Positions 16,334-25,629 are shown, numbered from the stretch's first letter. The stretch is 64,000 nt of DNA from Brevundimonas sp. M20 (GCF_006547065.1 NZ_CP041243.1:2495001-2559000), one strand, 5' to 3'. The notes: generated by a model not told the origin, from the sequence alone. Program-made: numbers and translations.

Positions 16334-16758
16334 TACAGGAAGCGTTTCCGGTCTTCTGGCGAAGGGATCATACAGGCATCGGTCCGCCCGAAGATCGCAT
16401 AGCGATTGCGGGCGATCAGATCATAGACGGGGTTCCGCAACAGGCGCGGCACGACCTTCAGTCCCCTGAACGCCATCATCCCCGGCAAGGCGCCCAGCAC
16501 CGTCAACGCCGCGTCAGACTTGAAGTGAATTCGCCCGTTCAGGACCACGGCGTTCGTCTGCGGCGCCTCCGGGTCGATCCCGTACCGCACCGCCAGCGCC
16601 TGACCGGCCTCCGACTGGATCGGCAGGAAGCGGAAGCGCTTCTCGGTGTCACGGTTGATCACAAACCGCACCCAGCGCGAACAGAAGATACAGACCCCGT
16701 CGAACAGGATCAGGCCGTCAGGTTCGTCAGGAGCGGGCTGGGGCGACCAACGGGTCAT
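16333..16758 (-). CDS. DCC family (DUF393) thiol-disulfide protein
   Basis: 141 residues. Asp20 followed by Cys23 and Cys26 in FDGVCIFCSRWVRF is the DxxCxxC signature that names the family. Later conserved pieces are FRFLPIQSEAGQAL and VLNGRIHFKSDAALTVL. The fold is thioredoxin-like and a redox function is predicted, but no substrate is known. It is the first gene of a two-gene unit with the DUF4166 fusion downstream. Confidence 0.9.
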   Translation of the reverse strand: MTRWSPQPAPDEPDGLILFDGVCIFCSRWVRFVINRDTEKRFRFLPIQSEAGQALAVRYGIDPEAPQTNAVVLNGRIHFKSDAALTVLGALPGMMAFRGLKVVPRLLRNPVYDLIARNRYAIFGRTDACMIPSPEDRKRFL

Positions 16759-16800
16759 GGAGTGACAGTGGGCCTCTCGGTGAAGCTTCTCAAGGCGACG

Positions 16801-17187
16801 TCAAGCCGCCGCCACGGCCTCGATCTCGACCAGCCAGCCCTCTTCGAACAGGCCGGTGACAATGACCGTCAGCGCCATCTGCCGCCCGCCGAGCCGACGC
16901 AGGCGCACTTCGCGGTTCGGCAGGGCGTATGCCCGGTCAGACAGATAGGTCGTGACCTTCACCAGATTATCCAGCGTCATTCCCGCCGCGCGCAGCTGGG
17001 TCTCGACATTGTCCCAGACCTGTTCGCACTGGCCGGTGAAGTCCGCCGCCAGCGAGCCGTCCGGGGCGACCGGGATCTGGCCGGACAGGTAGAGCCAGCG
17101 GGTCGCCCCGCCGACTTCACAGGCCTGCGCATACTCGCCCTCCGCCGGCGGCGAGCCGTCGCCGGTCAGAGGGCGGATGGACAGCAT
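16801..17187 (-). CDS. RidA/YjgF/YER057c/UK114 family protein
   Basis: 128 residues, the usual size. LYLSGQIPVAPDGSLAADF and the long helix DFTGQCEQVWDNVETQLRAAG followed by LVKVTTYLSD are RidA-family hallmarks. RidA hydrolyses reactive enamine/imine intermediates such as 2-aminoacrylate. The conserved Arg near residue 105 appears in NREVRLRRLGG rather than the standard R-A motif, so this is a RidA-like subfamily whose activity is not assured. The ATG overlaps the stop of the peptidase gene upstream by one base (TGATG), indicating translational coupling. Confidence 0.87.
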   Translation of the reverse strand: MLSIRPLTGDGSPPAEGEYAQACEVGGATRWLYLSGQIPVAPDGSLAADFTGQCEQVWDNVETQLRAAGMTLDNLVKVTTYLSDRAYALPNREVRLRRLGGRQMALTVIVTGLFEEGWLVEIEAVAAA

Positions 17188-18851
17188 CAGCGGCGCGCCG
17201 CGTCCGAGCGGGCGCGGACCTGACCAAACTCCGACGACGGCTTCCAGCCGGGCCATTCGTCGCTGTTCGCGAGGTCCAGACCCAGATGGTACAGCAGGGT
17301 CAGGTTCTCGACCGCCGAGGTGAAGTTCAGGTCGGCCGACCATTCGTCCGACGGCTTGTGGTAGTCGGCGCCGAACTTGGCGCGCCAGGCGGCCTCACCG
17401 GTCTCGCGACCGCCCTCGACCCAGTCCCAGCCGTGCCAGGGCATGATCGCCGGCACGCCCGCGCGGGCGAACGGGAAGTGATCCGACCGGTAGTAGAAGC
17501 CCTGCTCCGGCATGCCGTCGTCGGAGACGTAGCGGCCCAGCGGCGCCGCCAGAGCCTGCAGGCGATCTTCCAGATCATTCTGGCCCTTGCCGAAGATCGG
17601 CACGTCACGGGTCGAACCCGACAGCGGCAGCATGTCGATGTTGATGTCGGCCACGGTGGTCTCGAGCGGATAGACCGGGTCGGCGACATAGCCGTAGGCG
17701 CCCAGAAGCCCCATCTCCTCGGCCGCCATGTGGGCGAAGATGATCGAGCGCTTCGGACGCGGCGCGCGGCTCAACTGACGGGCCATCTCGACCACGCCGA
17801 CGGTGCCGGACGCATTGTCCCAGGCGCCGTTGAAGATCTTGTCGTCACCCGGGGTTTCCGGATGCTGGGCCTCGCCGCCGACGTGATCCCAGTGCGCCGA
17901 ATAGATGATCGTCTCGTTCGGACGCTCGGTCCCCGGGATTTTGGCCAGCAGGTTGTGGGTGACCAAGGTGTCGATGGTCTCGGACACATCGACCGACAGG
18001 CTGACACCGTTCAGCGCCACGGCCTTGAACGTCCCGCTGCCGGTGTTGGCGAAGCTGTCCATGCCCAGACCGGCGGCCGAGGCCATGGCGAAGGCGGTGT
18101 CGTGGTTGATGGCGCCGGAGAACTCCAGATCCGCCGCGCCCGGCGTCAGGGTGCGGGTGCGGTTGGCGCCGCGCATCATGCCCTGCCACTGGGGCGAGGA
18201 CGCCGGCTGGGCGATCAGGGTGATGACCCCCACCGCCCCACGGCGGAAGGCCTCGTCCGCCTTGTATGCGCCCGACTGGTAATTGGTGGTGTACTGACCG
18301 TTGAACAGCTCGCCGTCCGGCTCGCCCGGGATGACCACCACGACCTTGCCGCACACGTCGAGGTCGCCGTAGTCGTCCCAGTTCCGCTCGGGCGCCGTAA
18401 TGCCATAGCCGGCGAAGACCACGCCCGCGTTGCGGATCGCGGCGCGGCCGTCATTGGTCACGGCGCGCAGGGTGATGTCGGTTCCGACGGTCAGGGCGTG
18501 CGACTGGCCGTCCGGGCCGGTCCAGCTGGACGTGCCGCCCGTGACGGGGGTGTAGCGCTTCAGCGCGACCGGTTGCAGCCATTGGCCGTTCGGACCGCCG
18601 GGCTCCAGCCCCATGGCCTCGTACTGGGCCTGCAACCAGGCCAGCGTCAGTCGCTCGCCCTCGGTGCCGGGATAGCGGCCCTGGAAGGAGTCGTCGCTGA
18701 TCGTGCGGATGTCGCTGCTGATCCTGTCCGCCGAGAAGGCGGGCTCGACCGCCGCCGTGCCGCCGGCGCCCGCCGTCGCGCAGGCCGACAGCAGCAGCCC
18801 CGCGGACAGGACGGCGGCGATCGCCGAACCGCTCTTCAGTTTGCGAAACAT
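17187..18851 (-). CDS. M28 family zinc aminopeptidase, lipoprotein
   Basis: 554 residues. The lipobox LLLSAC puts a lipidated Cys at 24, so the enzyme sits at a membrane facing the periplasm. A PA domain (about 130-290) precedes the M28 catalytic domain. Predicted zinc ligands are His320 and Asp346 (AHWDH, WDNASG), Glu379 after catalytic Glu378 (AAEEMGLLG), Asp406 (NIDM) and His498 (ADYHKPSDEW). It would release N-terminal residues from peptides entering the periplasm. The start was moved from 18887 to the Met preceding the lipoprotein signal. A paralogue lies just upstream and RidA is coupled downstream. Confidence 0.93.
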   Translation of the reverse strand: MFRKLKSGSAIAAVLSAGLLLSACATAGAGGTAAVEPAFSADRISSDIRTISDDSFQGRYPGTEGERLTLAWLQAQYEAMGLEPGGPNGQWLQPVALKRYTPVTGGTSSWTGPDGQSHALTVGTDITLRAVTNDGRAAIRNAGVVFAGYGITAPERNWDDYGDLDVCGKVVVVIPGEPDGELFNGQYTTNYQSGAYKADEAFRRGAVGVITLIAQPASSPQWQGMMRGANRTRTLTPGAADLEFSGAINHDTAFAMASAAGLGMDSFANTGSGTFKAVALNGVSLSVDVSETIDTLVTHNLLAKIPGTERPNETIIYSAHWDHVGGEAQHPETPGDDKIFNGAWDNASGTVGVVEMARQLSRAPRPKRSIIFAHMAAEEMGLLGAYGYVADPVYPLETTVADINIDMLPLSGSTRDVPIFGKGQNDLEDRLQALAAPLGRYVSDDGMPEQGFYYRSDHFPFARAGVPAIMPWHGWDWVEGGRETGEAAWRAKFGADYHKPSDEWSADLNFTSAVENLTLLYHLGLDLANSDEWPGWKPSSEFGQVRARSDAARR

Positions 18852-18945
18852 GGTGAGACTCCCATCCCCAAAATCGATGGCGCGCACCTTAGGGCGGCCC
18901 CGAAAGACCGCCCCTTACTTTTTTGTCATCTAATCCGGAAGCGGA

Positions 18946-20592
18946 TTAACGCCGCTGATCCGCCGTCGCGGCGCGGGCCGGACCGAACTCGGAGCCATCT
19001 TTCCACTGCGGCCACTCGCGGCTGTTCGCGAGCGCCGAGCCGACCGTGTAGAGCACCTGCAGGTCCTCGACCTGACCGCGCAGGTCCCAGTTCGGCGACC
19101 ACTCGTCCGCCGCCTGATGGTAGCGGCTGCGGCCATACTCCGAGCGGCTGGCCTGGCGCTCGGCGATGGGCTCGTCACGGAAGTCGCCGCTGGAGCCGCC
19201 GTAGGTCATCGGCACGCCGCGCTTGGCCAGCGGGAAGTGGTCCGACCGGAAGTAGCCGCCCGAGGCCGGGTTGGCGTCCGGCAGGATGCTGCGTCCCTGG
19301 CTCTCGACCACGGCGCCGATCCGCTCATCGAGGTCCGACTGGCCGTAGCCCGTGATGCCGTAGCGGGTCACCCGGCCATAGACGTTCATCGAGTCGACGT
19401 TGAACCCGCCCACGGTCGTGGCCAGCGGATAGACCGGGTTGGAGGCGTAATACTCCGAGCCCAGCAGGCCGCTTTCCTCGGCGGTGAAGCTGATGAAGAC
19501 GATCGAGCGTTCCGGGGGCGGCCCCGATCCGAAGGCGCGGGCCAGTTCCAGCAGACCGGCGGTGCCGGTGGCGTTGTCGACGGCGCCGTTGAAGATGGTG
19601 TCGCCCTCGGCGTCCGGAGCGCCGACGCCGATGTGATCCCAGTGGGCGGTGTACAGGACGGTCTCGTCGGGGTGGGTCGTACCCGGCAGCCGGGCGATGA
19701 CATTGTGCGTCGTCACCTGGGTCGAGGCCACGTCATACGTGCCGCTGAAGGTCGCGCCGGGCAGTTCGACAGGCCGGAAGTCGCGGCTGCGCGCGGCGAC
19801 CTTCAGGGCCTCGAAGTCCAGACCGGCGCGGCGGAACAGGTCCACGGCCACGTCGCGCTGGATCCACGATTCCATCGGTACCCGCTCGGCGGCGGCGTTC
19901 TGACGGACGATGTCGAACTGCGGGCCCGACCAGCTGTTGGTCACGGTGGCCCAGCCATAGGAAGCCGGGGCGGTTTCGTGGACGATGATCACGCCCGCCG
20001 CGCCCTTCCGGGCCGCCTCTTCGTACTTGTAGGTCCAGCGACCATAGTAGGTCATGGCCCGGCCGCCGAAGGTGTTCAGCTCGGGCGCCTCGAAGTCAGC
20101 GTCGTTGACCAGAACAACGATGACCTTCCCACGGACATCGACGTCCTTGAAGTCGTTCCACTGACGCTCAGGCGCATCGATGCCGTAGCCGACGAAGACC
20201 AGCGGCTTGTTCATCAGGTGAACATGGTCGCCCGGCAGACGGGTCGAGATGACGATCTGCTGGCCCTGCGTCAGCGGAATGCTCTCGCCGCCGACGCTGA
20301 AGCCCGCGCGGATGTTCGAGGCGGTGAAGCGGTTCAGGGTGACGTCCTGCGTCCACTGCCCGTTCGGCCCGCCCGGCTGCATCCCGGCGGCGGCGTACTG
20401 GGCGCTGAGGAAGTCGATGACCTTCTGTTCCGCCGGCGTGGCGATGCCGCGGCCCTCGAAGCTGTCATCGGACAGAACGCGGGCGTCTTCCGAAAGGCGC
20501 TCGGTGCTGAAGGTCGGTGTCTGGGCGCTGACGCCCGTCGCGGTCAGCAGGGCGCCGGCGACCATCGCGGCAACGGAAACGGACAGACGCAT
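18946..20592 (-). CDS. M28 family zinc aminopeptidase, secreted paralogue
   Basis: 548 residues. The signal peptide is MRLSVSVAAMVAGALLTATG, cleaved after VSAQ, with no lipobox. Zinc and catalytic residues parallel those of the downstream paralogue: His317 (AHWDH), Asp339 (VDNATG), Glu372/373 (TAEESGLLG), Asp400 (NVDS) and His492 (SRYHQAADEW). The two genes share organisation throughout, including the C-terminal NSREWPQWKDGSEFG against NSDEWPGWKPSSEFG, so they arose by tandem duplication. The start was set at the signal peptide. The longer frame from 20712 overlaps the preceding gene. Confidence 0.93.
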   Translation of the reverse strand: MRLSVSVAAMVAGALLTATGVSAQTPTFSTERLSEDARVLSDDSFEGRGIATPAEQKVIDFLSAQYAAAGMQPGGPNGQWTQDVTLNRFTASNIRAGFSVGGESIPLTQGQQIVISTRLPGDHVHLMNKPLVFVGYGIDAPERQWNDFKDVDVRGKVIVVLVNDADFEAPELNTFGGRAMTYYGRWTYKYEEAARKGAAGVIIVHETAPASYGWATVTNSWSGPQFDIVRQNAAAERVPMESWIQRDVAVDLFRRAGLDFEALKVAARSRDFRPVELPGATFSGTYDVASTQVTTHNVIARLPGTTHPDETVLYTAHWDHIGVGAPDAEGDTIFNGAVDNATGTAGLLELARAFGSGPPPERSIVFISFTAEESGLLGSEYYASNPVYPLATTVGGFNVDSMNVYGRVTRYGITGYGQSDLDERIGAVVESQGRSILPDANPASGGYFRSDHFPLAKRGVPMTYGGSSGDFRDEPIAERQASRSEYGRSRYHQAADEWSPNWDLRGQVEDLQVLYTVGSALANSREWPQWKDGSEFGPARAATADQRR

Positions 20593-20668
20593 GCTCGGGA
20601 CACCCTCAGCCTTTTGAACAGGGTGCGGACCGTAGGGCGCCCGATCCGGGCTGTCGATCAGGCCGGGC

Positions 20669-21244
20669 TCACTGCGGCGACACGGCGCCTGCGCCGGGCC
20701 AGTCCGTGTCACCGACGCGGGTCAGGCGCAGTTCGATGAAGCGACGGGGCGGCTGGCCTTCAGCGACATAGTCCCCGACCTCGTGCCAGGTCCCGTCGCG
20801 CACGGTCGCCACGTACCGGATCTTCGCATTGGGTCCGGCGGGCATCTCCCAGCGAAAGCCGTCCCCGGTCAGTTCGAACGGGTACTCCCCGGTGTAACCA
20901 TTGGCGTAGCTCCGGAAGCTGTACTTCCCGGCCCGCTCGTCCCACGACAGGATCGCGAAGGCGTTGAACTGGGTCGTGCCGTCGGCGGCGTATCCCCGCC
21001 CCTCGATCAGCTTGACCGAACCGCCCAGCAGCGGACCGACCCGCTCGGTCTGGGTCAGGACCGTGGTGTGACCGGGCATGGTGGTCGTCGCCGTGCCGCG
21101 CCACTCGCCGTTCAGAAAGTCGAGCGCTCCGACCCGCTCCCGTTGAGCATCGCTACCGGCGGGCTGCTGGGTCTGGGCGACGGCGGGCGGGGCGGCCAGC
21201 AAACTCAGGGCCATCAGGACGGGGGCAAGGGAAAGGCGGGGCAT
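20669..21244 (-). CDS. Secreted protein, possibly lipocalin-like (DUF1579-type)
   Basis: 191 residues with signal peptide MPRLSLAPVLMALSLLAAPP and cleavage after AVAQ. The mature part starts LDFLNGEWRGTATTTMPG and continues through GSVKLIEGRG, FNAFAILSWDERAGKYSFRSY and WHEVGDYV. This pattern of antiparallel strands is like DUF1579 or related lipocalin-fold proteins. The family assignment is tentative and no function can be stated. It precedes the M28 pair in the same direction at about 75 bases, so it may be the first gene of that unit. Confidence 0.65.
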   Translation of the reverse strand: MPRLSLAPVLMALSLLAAPPAVAQTQQPAGSDAQRERVGALDFLNGEWRGTATTTMPGHTTVLTQTERVGPLLGGSVKLIEGRGYAADGTTQFNAFAILSWDERAGKYSFRSYANGYTGEYPFELTGDGFRWEMPAGPNAKIRYVATVRDGTWHEVGDYVAEGQPPRRFIELRLTRVGDTDWPGAGAVSPQ

Positions 21245-21330
21245 GGAAACCTCCGTGAACCTCGAAGCCGCTTTATGAGACAGGAACCCCCAATTTCGCA
21301 ACACAACGTTTGGTCACGACCGCGACAATG

Positions 21331-21360
21331 AAAAACCCGCCGGAGCGAGGCTCCGGCGGG
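21331..21360 (-). terminator. Intrinsic terminator of the bc1 operon
   Basis: Read on the minus strand: CCCGCCGGAGC, a 3-base loop, GCTCCGGCGGG, then TTTTT. It starts 30 bases after the petC stop and ends the petABC transcript. Confidence 0.9.
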
Positions 21361-21389
21361 TCGGTCATGTCAGCCTGTAAAGCGGTCGC

Positions 21390-22265
21390 CTAGTGGGCGA
21401 CGCCCTTCCAGATGCGGCGGTACGACAGATAGGTCACACCGGCGAACAGCAGAAGGAAGATCAGGGTGCCGACGCCGGCGCGCTTGCGCGCGACCTGCTT
21501 CGGATCCGAGGCCCAGGCGATGTAGGCGGCCACGTCCTTGGCGTAGTTCTCGACGGTCGGCGCGGTGCCGTCGTCATAGGTCACCTGACCGTTCCGCAGC
21601 GGGTTGGGCATGGCGATGAAGCCACCCGGCGGCACGTGAGCGCCTTCCGCGACGAACGGGGTCAGGTCGCCGGCCATGTACTCGTTGTAGTTCTGGCCCG
21701 GACGGATCTGCAGGCCGGCCGGCGGCGCCTTGTAGCCGGTCAGCAGCGAGTAGATGTAGTTGGCGCCGCCGTGACGGGCCTTGGCCATCACCGACAGGTC
21801 GGGCGGAGCCGCGCCGCCGTTCGCGGCGGCCGCGGCCGTCGCGTTCGGATACGGATTGGGGAAGCGGTCGGCGGCGGTGCCGTCGCGCATGATCGGCTCA
21901 CCGGTTTCGGTGTCGATGTCCGCGATCTGCACTTCCTTGGCCAGAGCCTTGACGAAGCGGTTCTCGGCCGCGCTGGCCTGACCCGCCTCATAGAAGGGAC
22001 CGCCCGGTTCCGCGAGCGTGCGGAAGTGCATCAGGTCCATGCTGTGGCAGGAGGCGCAGACCTCGCGATAGACCTTGTAGCCGCGCTGCAGCTGGCCCTG
22101 ATTGAAGGCGCCGAACGGACCTTCGAACGAGAAGCCGCCGTCGCGCAGGGCGTGGCCGCCGCCGCCCGCCGCGAGGGCGGGACCGGAGGACAGGGTCAGG
22201 CCGGCCGCCGCGGCGATCAGGACCAGGGTCTTCTTCATGGAGCGCATCGGAGTCTTGAGGGTCAT
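21390..22265 (-). CDS. petC: Cytochrome c1 of the bc1 complex
   Basis: 291 residues. The haem-binding motif is CASCH (Cys70, Cys73, His74), with the likely axial Met in GGFIAMPNPL. A C-terminal membrane anchor (GTLIFLLLFAGVTYLSYRRI) holds the haem domain in the periplasm. The signal sequence is KKTLVLIAAAAGLTLSSGPA, ending LAAG. It passes electrons from the Rieske centre to cytochrome c. The exact start is open: the Met at 22265, 8 bases after the cytochrome b stop, is used here, and Mets at 22247 and 22238 would also leave an intact signal peptide. Third gene of petABC, followed by a terminator. Confidence 0.96.
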   Translation of the reverse strand: MTLKTPMRSMKKTLVLIAAAAGLTLSSGPALAAGGGGHALRDGGFSFEGPFGAFNQGQLQRGYKVYREVCASCHSMDLMHFRTLAEPGGPFYEAGQASAAENRFVKALAKEVQIADIDTETGEPIMRDGTAADRFPNPYPNATAAAAANGGAAPPDLSVMAKARHGGANYIYSLLTGYKAPPAGLQIRPGQNYNEYMAGDLTPFVAEGAHVPPGGFIAMPNPLRNGQVTYDDGTAPTVENYAKDVAAYIAWASDPKQVARKRAGVGTLIFLLLFAGVTYLSYRRIWKGVAH

Positions 22266-22273
22266 GTGCACTA

Positions 22274-23572
22274 TCAGCCCTTCTGCTCTTCGGCGCCCGA
22301 CAGAACGGGTTCCGAGATGGTCGCAGGGATCGGCAGCGGCTTCTCCTTCAGACCCACCAGCGGCAGGATCACCAGGAAGAAGGCGAAGTAGTACAGAGTC
22401 GCGAAGCGGGTCAGCCACAGGTAGCTGTTCAGCTTGCCGTCAACCAGGGTGAAGCTCGGCATGCCCGGGATGACCTGGGCGTCCGGCAGCTGGGCGCCGC
22501 ACCAGCCGAGGATCAGACCGACCGCGACGAAGATGAGGAAGAAGACCCGCATCGTCGGACGGTAGCGCATCGAGCGCACCTTCGAGCGATCCAGCCAGGG
22601 CAGGACGAACAGCACGCCGATGGCGCCGAACATCGCCAGCACGCCGCCGAACTTGTCGGGGACAGCGCGCAGGATCGCGTAGAAGGGCAGCATGTACCAC
22701 TCGGGCACGATGTGCGCCGGCGTCTGCAGCGGGTTGGCCGGGATGTAGTTGTCGGCGTGACCCAGGGCGTTCGGCATGAAGAAGACGAACGTCGCGAACA
22801 GCATCAGGAACAGGATGATGGCGAAGCCGTCCTTGACCGTGAAGTACGGGTGGAACGGGACCATGTCCTTCTTCTGACGGTCCTTCGGGATCAGGATGCC
22901 GACCGGGTTGTTCTGACCGGCGTGGTGCAGGGCCCACAGGTGCAGAACCACGCAGCCCGCGATCACGAACGGCAGCAGATAGTGCAGCGAGAAGAAGCGG
23001 TTCAGCGTCGCGTTATCGATCGCCGGGCCGCCGCGCAGCCAGATCAGGATCGGCTCGCCGATGCCGGGGATCGCCCCGATCAGGTTGGTGATGACCTCAG
23101 CGCCCCAGTAGGACATCTGGCCCCACGGCAGGACGTAGCCGAGGAAGGCGGTGGCGATCATCAGGAAGAAAATCACGCAGCCGACGATCCAGATCATTTC
23201 CCGCGGCGCCTTGTAGGAGCCGTAATACAGGCCCCGCAGCATGTGCAGGTAGACCGCCACGAAGAACATCGAGGCGCCGTTGGCGTGGGTGTAGCGGATC
23301 AGGTCGCCGCCGTTGACGTCACGCATGATGCGCTCGACCGAGGCGAAGGCCAGTTCCGTGTTGGGCACATAGTGCATGGCCAGCACGATGCCGGTCGCGA
23401 TCTGGGTCGCGAGGCAGAGGGCCAGAATGCCGCCGAAGGTCCACCAGTAGTTCAGGTTCTTCGGGGTCGGCAGCGACATGTAGTCCGCACCGAAGCGGAC
23501 GATCGGAAGACGCGTGTCGAGCCATTTCTCGACGGCGGTCTTGGGGACGTAGGTGGATTCGTGATCGCTCAT
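22274..23572 (-). CDS. petB: Cytochrome b of the bc1 complex
   Basis: 432 residues with eight to nine membrane helices. The quinol-oxidising and haem-ligand regions are plain: [39 protein letters not shown], and the cytochrome b signature [13 protein letters not shown]. It carries two b haems and both quinone sites of the complex in the inner membrane. It sits between the Rieske gene (17 bases upstream) and cytochrome c1 (8 bases downstream). The length is normal for alphaproteobacteria, where petB is not fused to petC. Confidence 0.98.
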   Translation of the reverse strand: MSDHESTYVPKTAVEKWLDTRLPIVRFGADYMSLPTPKNLNYWWTFGGILALCLATQIATGIVLAMHYVPNTELAFASVERIMRDVNGGDLIRYTHANGASMFFVAVYLHMLRGLYYGSYKAPREMIWIVGCVIFFLMIATAFLGYVLPWGQMSYWGAEVITNLIGAIPGIGEPILIWLRGGPAIDNATLNRFFSLHYLLPFVIAGCVVLHLWALHHAGQNNPVGILIPKDRQKKDMVPFHPYFTVKDGFAIILFLMLFATFVFFMPNALGHADNYIPANPLQTPAHIVPEWYMLPFYAILRAVPDKFGGVLAMFGAIGVLFVLPWLDRSKVRSMRYRPTMRVFFLIFVAVGLILGWCGAQLPDAQVIPGMPSFTLVDGKLNSYLWLTRFATLYYFAFFLVILPLVGLKEKPLPIPATISEPVLSGAEEQKG

Positions 23573-23589
23573 CGTTCTCTCGTACGTCC

Positions 23590-24123
23590 TCAGCCGATCT
23601 TGATGCGGGTGTCGGACACGAACTCGTATTCCGGCACGACGAGGTTCAGCGGCGCCGGGCCCTTACGGATACGGCCCGAGGCGTCGTAGTGCGAGCCGTG
23701 ACAGGGGCAGAACCAGCCGCCGTAGTCACCGGTGCCGAAGGTCGGGACGCAGCCCAGGTGGGTGCAGTTGCCCAGGACCACCAGATACTGGCCGTGGCCT
23801 TCCTTGGTGCGGGCGCTGTCGGGTTGAACCGGCTTGCCCTCGTTCGGTTCGGCCTGAAGCTTCTGCAGCTCGGCCGCCGAACGGTAGCGGACGAAGACCG
23901 GCTTGCCCTGCCACTTGATCACGACCTGCTGGCCTTCCTGGACCTTGGTCATGTCGAATTCGATCGACGCCAGAGCCAGGGTGTCAGCCGCCGGGTTCAT
24001 CTGGTTGATCAGCGGCCAGACGACCATGGCGCCCGCGCCGACGGCGGCAGCGCCGGCTGCGATGTGGATGAAGTCCCGGCGGGTGGCGTCGCCGCCTTCG
24101 CCTTCAACGACCGATTCGGCCAC
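23590..24123 (-). CDS. petA: Rieske iron-sulfur protein of the bc1 complex
   Basis: 177 residues. The 2Fe-2S ligands are Cys120/His122 in [10 protein letters not shown] and Cys139/His142 in [10 protein letters not shown], with Cys125 and Cys141 as the stabilising disulfide. The N-terminus [20 protein letters not shown] is a twin-arginine type membrane anchor, as usual for bacterial Rieske subunits. The start codon is GTG, supported by GAGGAG seven bases upstream and by the normal family length. First gene of petABC. Its upstream region is shared with the divergent trmL. Confidence 0.97.
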   Translation of the reverse strand: MAESVVEGEGGDATRRDFIHIAAGAAAVGAGAMVVWPLINQMNPAADTLALASIEFDMTKVQEGQQVVIKWQGKPVFVRYRSAAELQKLQAEPNEGKPVQPDSARTKEGHGQYLVVLGNCTHLGCVPTFGTGDYGGWFCPCHGSHYDASGRIRKGPAPLNLVVPEYEFVSDTRIKIG

Positions 24124-24237
24124 GTGTCACTCCTCATACGCCGCATTCCACGCCCGAAGCGGAGCGTGGTGGAACGGCATGGATGCTTTAGCGGAAACCC
24201 GATCAACCCGCCCCGATCCGACTTTGCGGCGGTTCGA

Positions 24238-24261
24238 CGCAAGTGGCTGACGCCACTTGCG
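24238..24261. promoter_or_regulatory. Perfect 10-bp inverted repeat between petA and trmL
   Basis: CGCAAGTGGC, TGAC, GCCACTTGCG. It lies 115 bases from petA and 59 bases from trmL in a divergent control region. There is no T-run on either side, so an operator is more likely than a terminator. The regulator is unknown. Confidence 0.5.
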
Positions 24262-24319
24262 AAACGGTCGCAAAATGAACCGCGACAAGCCCCCGGGCCG
24301 CGCGTATGAGGGCTCTAGA

Positions 24320-24769
24320 ATGCGTCTCGTCCTTTTTCAACCAGCCATTCCGCAGAACGTGGGCGCCAGCATCAGGCTGAGCGCCTGTTTCGGCGTTGAA
24401 CTGCACATAATCGAACCCACCGGCTTCCGTTTCGACGACCGGGCGATGAAGCGCGCGGCGCTGGACTATGGCCCGCTGAGCCATATGACGCGGCACGCGG
24501 ACTGGGAGGCTTTCCAGAAGGATCGCGCGCCGGGACGGCTGGTCCTGTTCACGACGAAGGGGGCGACGCCCCTGTCCGACTTCACGTTCAAGACCGACGA
24601 TGTGTTGCTCTTCGGCAGCGAACCGACCGGCGCGCCGGACTATGTGCATGACGCCGCTGATGAGCGGGTGGTGATTCCGTTGAAGGCCGGGGCGCGGTCG
24701 CTGAACCTGTCGGTCTCGGCGGGGATCGCGCTGTTCGAGGCTCTGCGGAAGACCGGCGGCCTCCCCTGA
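24320..24769 (+). CDS. trmL: tRNA (cytidine/uridine-2'-O-)-methyltransferase TrmL
   Basis: 149 residues, a minimal SPOUT methyltransferase that methylates the ribose of wobble base 34 in tRNA-Leu. Visible signatures are LFQPAIPQNVGASIRLSACF at the N-terminus, LLFGSEPTGAP, and the knot segment RSLNLSVSAGIALFEALRKTG. The start at 24320 gives the standard length. An in-frame ATG at 24257 would add 21 unconserved residues. It uses S-adenosylmethionine as donor in the cytoplasm. Confidence 0.95.
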   Translation: MRLVLFQPAIPQNVGASIRLSACFGVELHIIEPTGFRFDDRAMKRAALDYGPLSHMTRHADWEAFQKDRAPGRLVLFTTKGATPLSDFTFKTDDVLLFGSEPTGAPDYVHDAADERVVIPLKAGARSLNLSVSAGIALFEALRKTGGLP

Positions 24770-24828
24770 GGCCCCGACCCTGACGCGTCTGGACGCGCGA
24801 GGCGGAACAGCCAATACAATCGTCGGTC

Positions 24829-25629
24829 ATGATCGACCGTTTCCGCCTGCCTCTGGACTTTGACGTCGCGCCCCTCCTCGCGGACCTGTCGGCCCTCTCG
24901 GGTGCGGGCTGGCTCCCGCATTTCAACACCGGCTTCTATGACGGCGACTGGAGCGGGGTCGCCCTGCGCGAGCCCGTCGATGGGAACGGCGGCCTTGTCG
25001 CCACCGGCCGGACTTTCAGCGACACGCCGCTGATGGAGCTTTGCCCGGCCGTCCGTGAGGTGCTGGCGGCGCTGAAGTGCCCCCTGAGGTCGGTCCGCCT
25101 GCTGCGATTGGGGGCGGGCGCGACAATCCGTGAGCATCGCGACTATGATCTGGGTTACGAGCAGGGCGAGGCGCGGCTGCATGTGCCGATCCTGACCAAC
25201 CCGGACGTGGCCTTCCACCTGAGGAACCGTCAGGTCGAGATGAAGCCGGGCGAGACCTGGTATCTGGACCTGAGCCAGCCCCACCGGGTCTTGAACGGCG
25301 GCGCGACTGACCGCGTGCATCTGGTGATCGACGTGGCGGTGAACGATTGGCTGTGCGGCCTGGTCCCGTTCGAGGACGACGATCCCTTCCGCCCCTCCCC
25401 GCCCCTGATCGACGCTGAGACGGCGGCGAGCAATCTGGAGCGCTTCCGCGTCCGGGTCGCCGCGGAGCCGGGCCTGCACGCTATCCTGCGCGACACCACC
25501 GACCGCGACCTGTTCGTCGAGGAGGCGATCCGGCTGGGCCTGGAGCACGACCTGCCCTTCACCGCCGATGTGGTCCGTTCGGCCCTGGCGGAGGAACGCC
25601 GCCGATGGAACGAACAATGGATGAAGTGA
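24829..25629 (+). CDS. Aspartyl/asparaginyl beta-hydroxylase domain protein
   Basis: 266 residues. The Fe(II)/2-oxoglutarate hydroxylase domain covers about residues 30-175. His103 and Asp105 in IREHRDYDLGYEQGEARLHV, and His152 in LSQPHRVLNGG, are likely iron ligands. Arg162 (TDRVHLVIDV) probably binds 2-oxoglutarate. The C-terminal third (about 185-266) is helical and unrecognised. Members hydroxylate Asp/Asn side chains of proteins or small molecules. The gene overlaps the next gene by 25 bases, which suggests that hydroxylation and sulfation act on one target. Confidence 0.87.
   Translation: MIDRFRLPLDFDVAPLLADLSALSGAGWLPHFNTGFYDGDWSGVALREPVDGNGGLVATGRTFSDTPLMELCPAVREVLAALKCPLRSVRLLRLGAGATIREHRDYDLGYEQGEARLHVPILTNPDVAFHLRNRQVEMKPGETWYLDLSQPHRVLNGGATDRVHLVIDVAVNDWLCGLVPFEDDDPFRPSPPLIDAETAASNLERFRVRVAAEPGLHAILRDTTDRDLFVEEAIRLGLEHDLPFTADVVRSALAEERRRWNEQWMK

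Noticed and set aside
17286..19355. 689-residue plus frame opposite the M28 lipoprotein
   Set aside because: The M28 active-site motifs are on the other strand. The long open frame results from third-position GC bias.
24175..24215. TTGATC/GCTAAAGC as a petA promoter
   Set aside because: The -10-like box is good but the spacing to the -35-like box is too short for the Caulobacter pattern.
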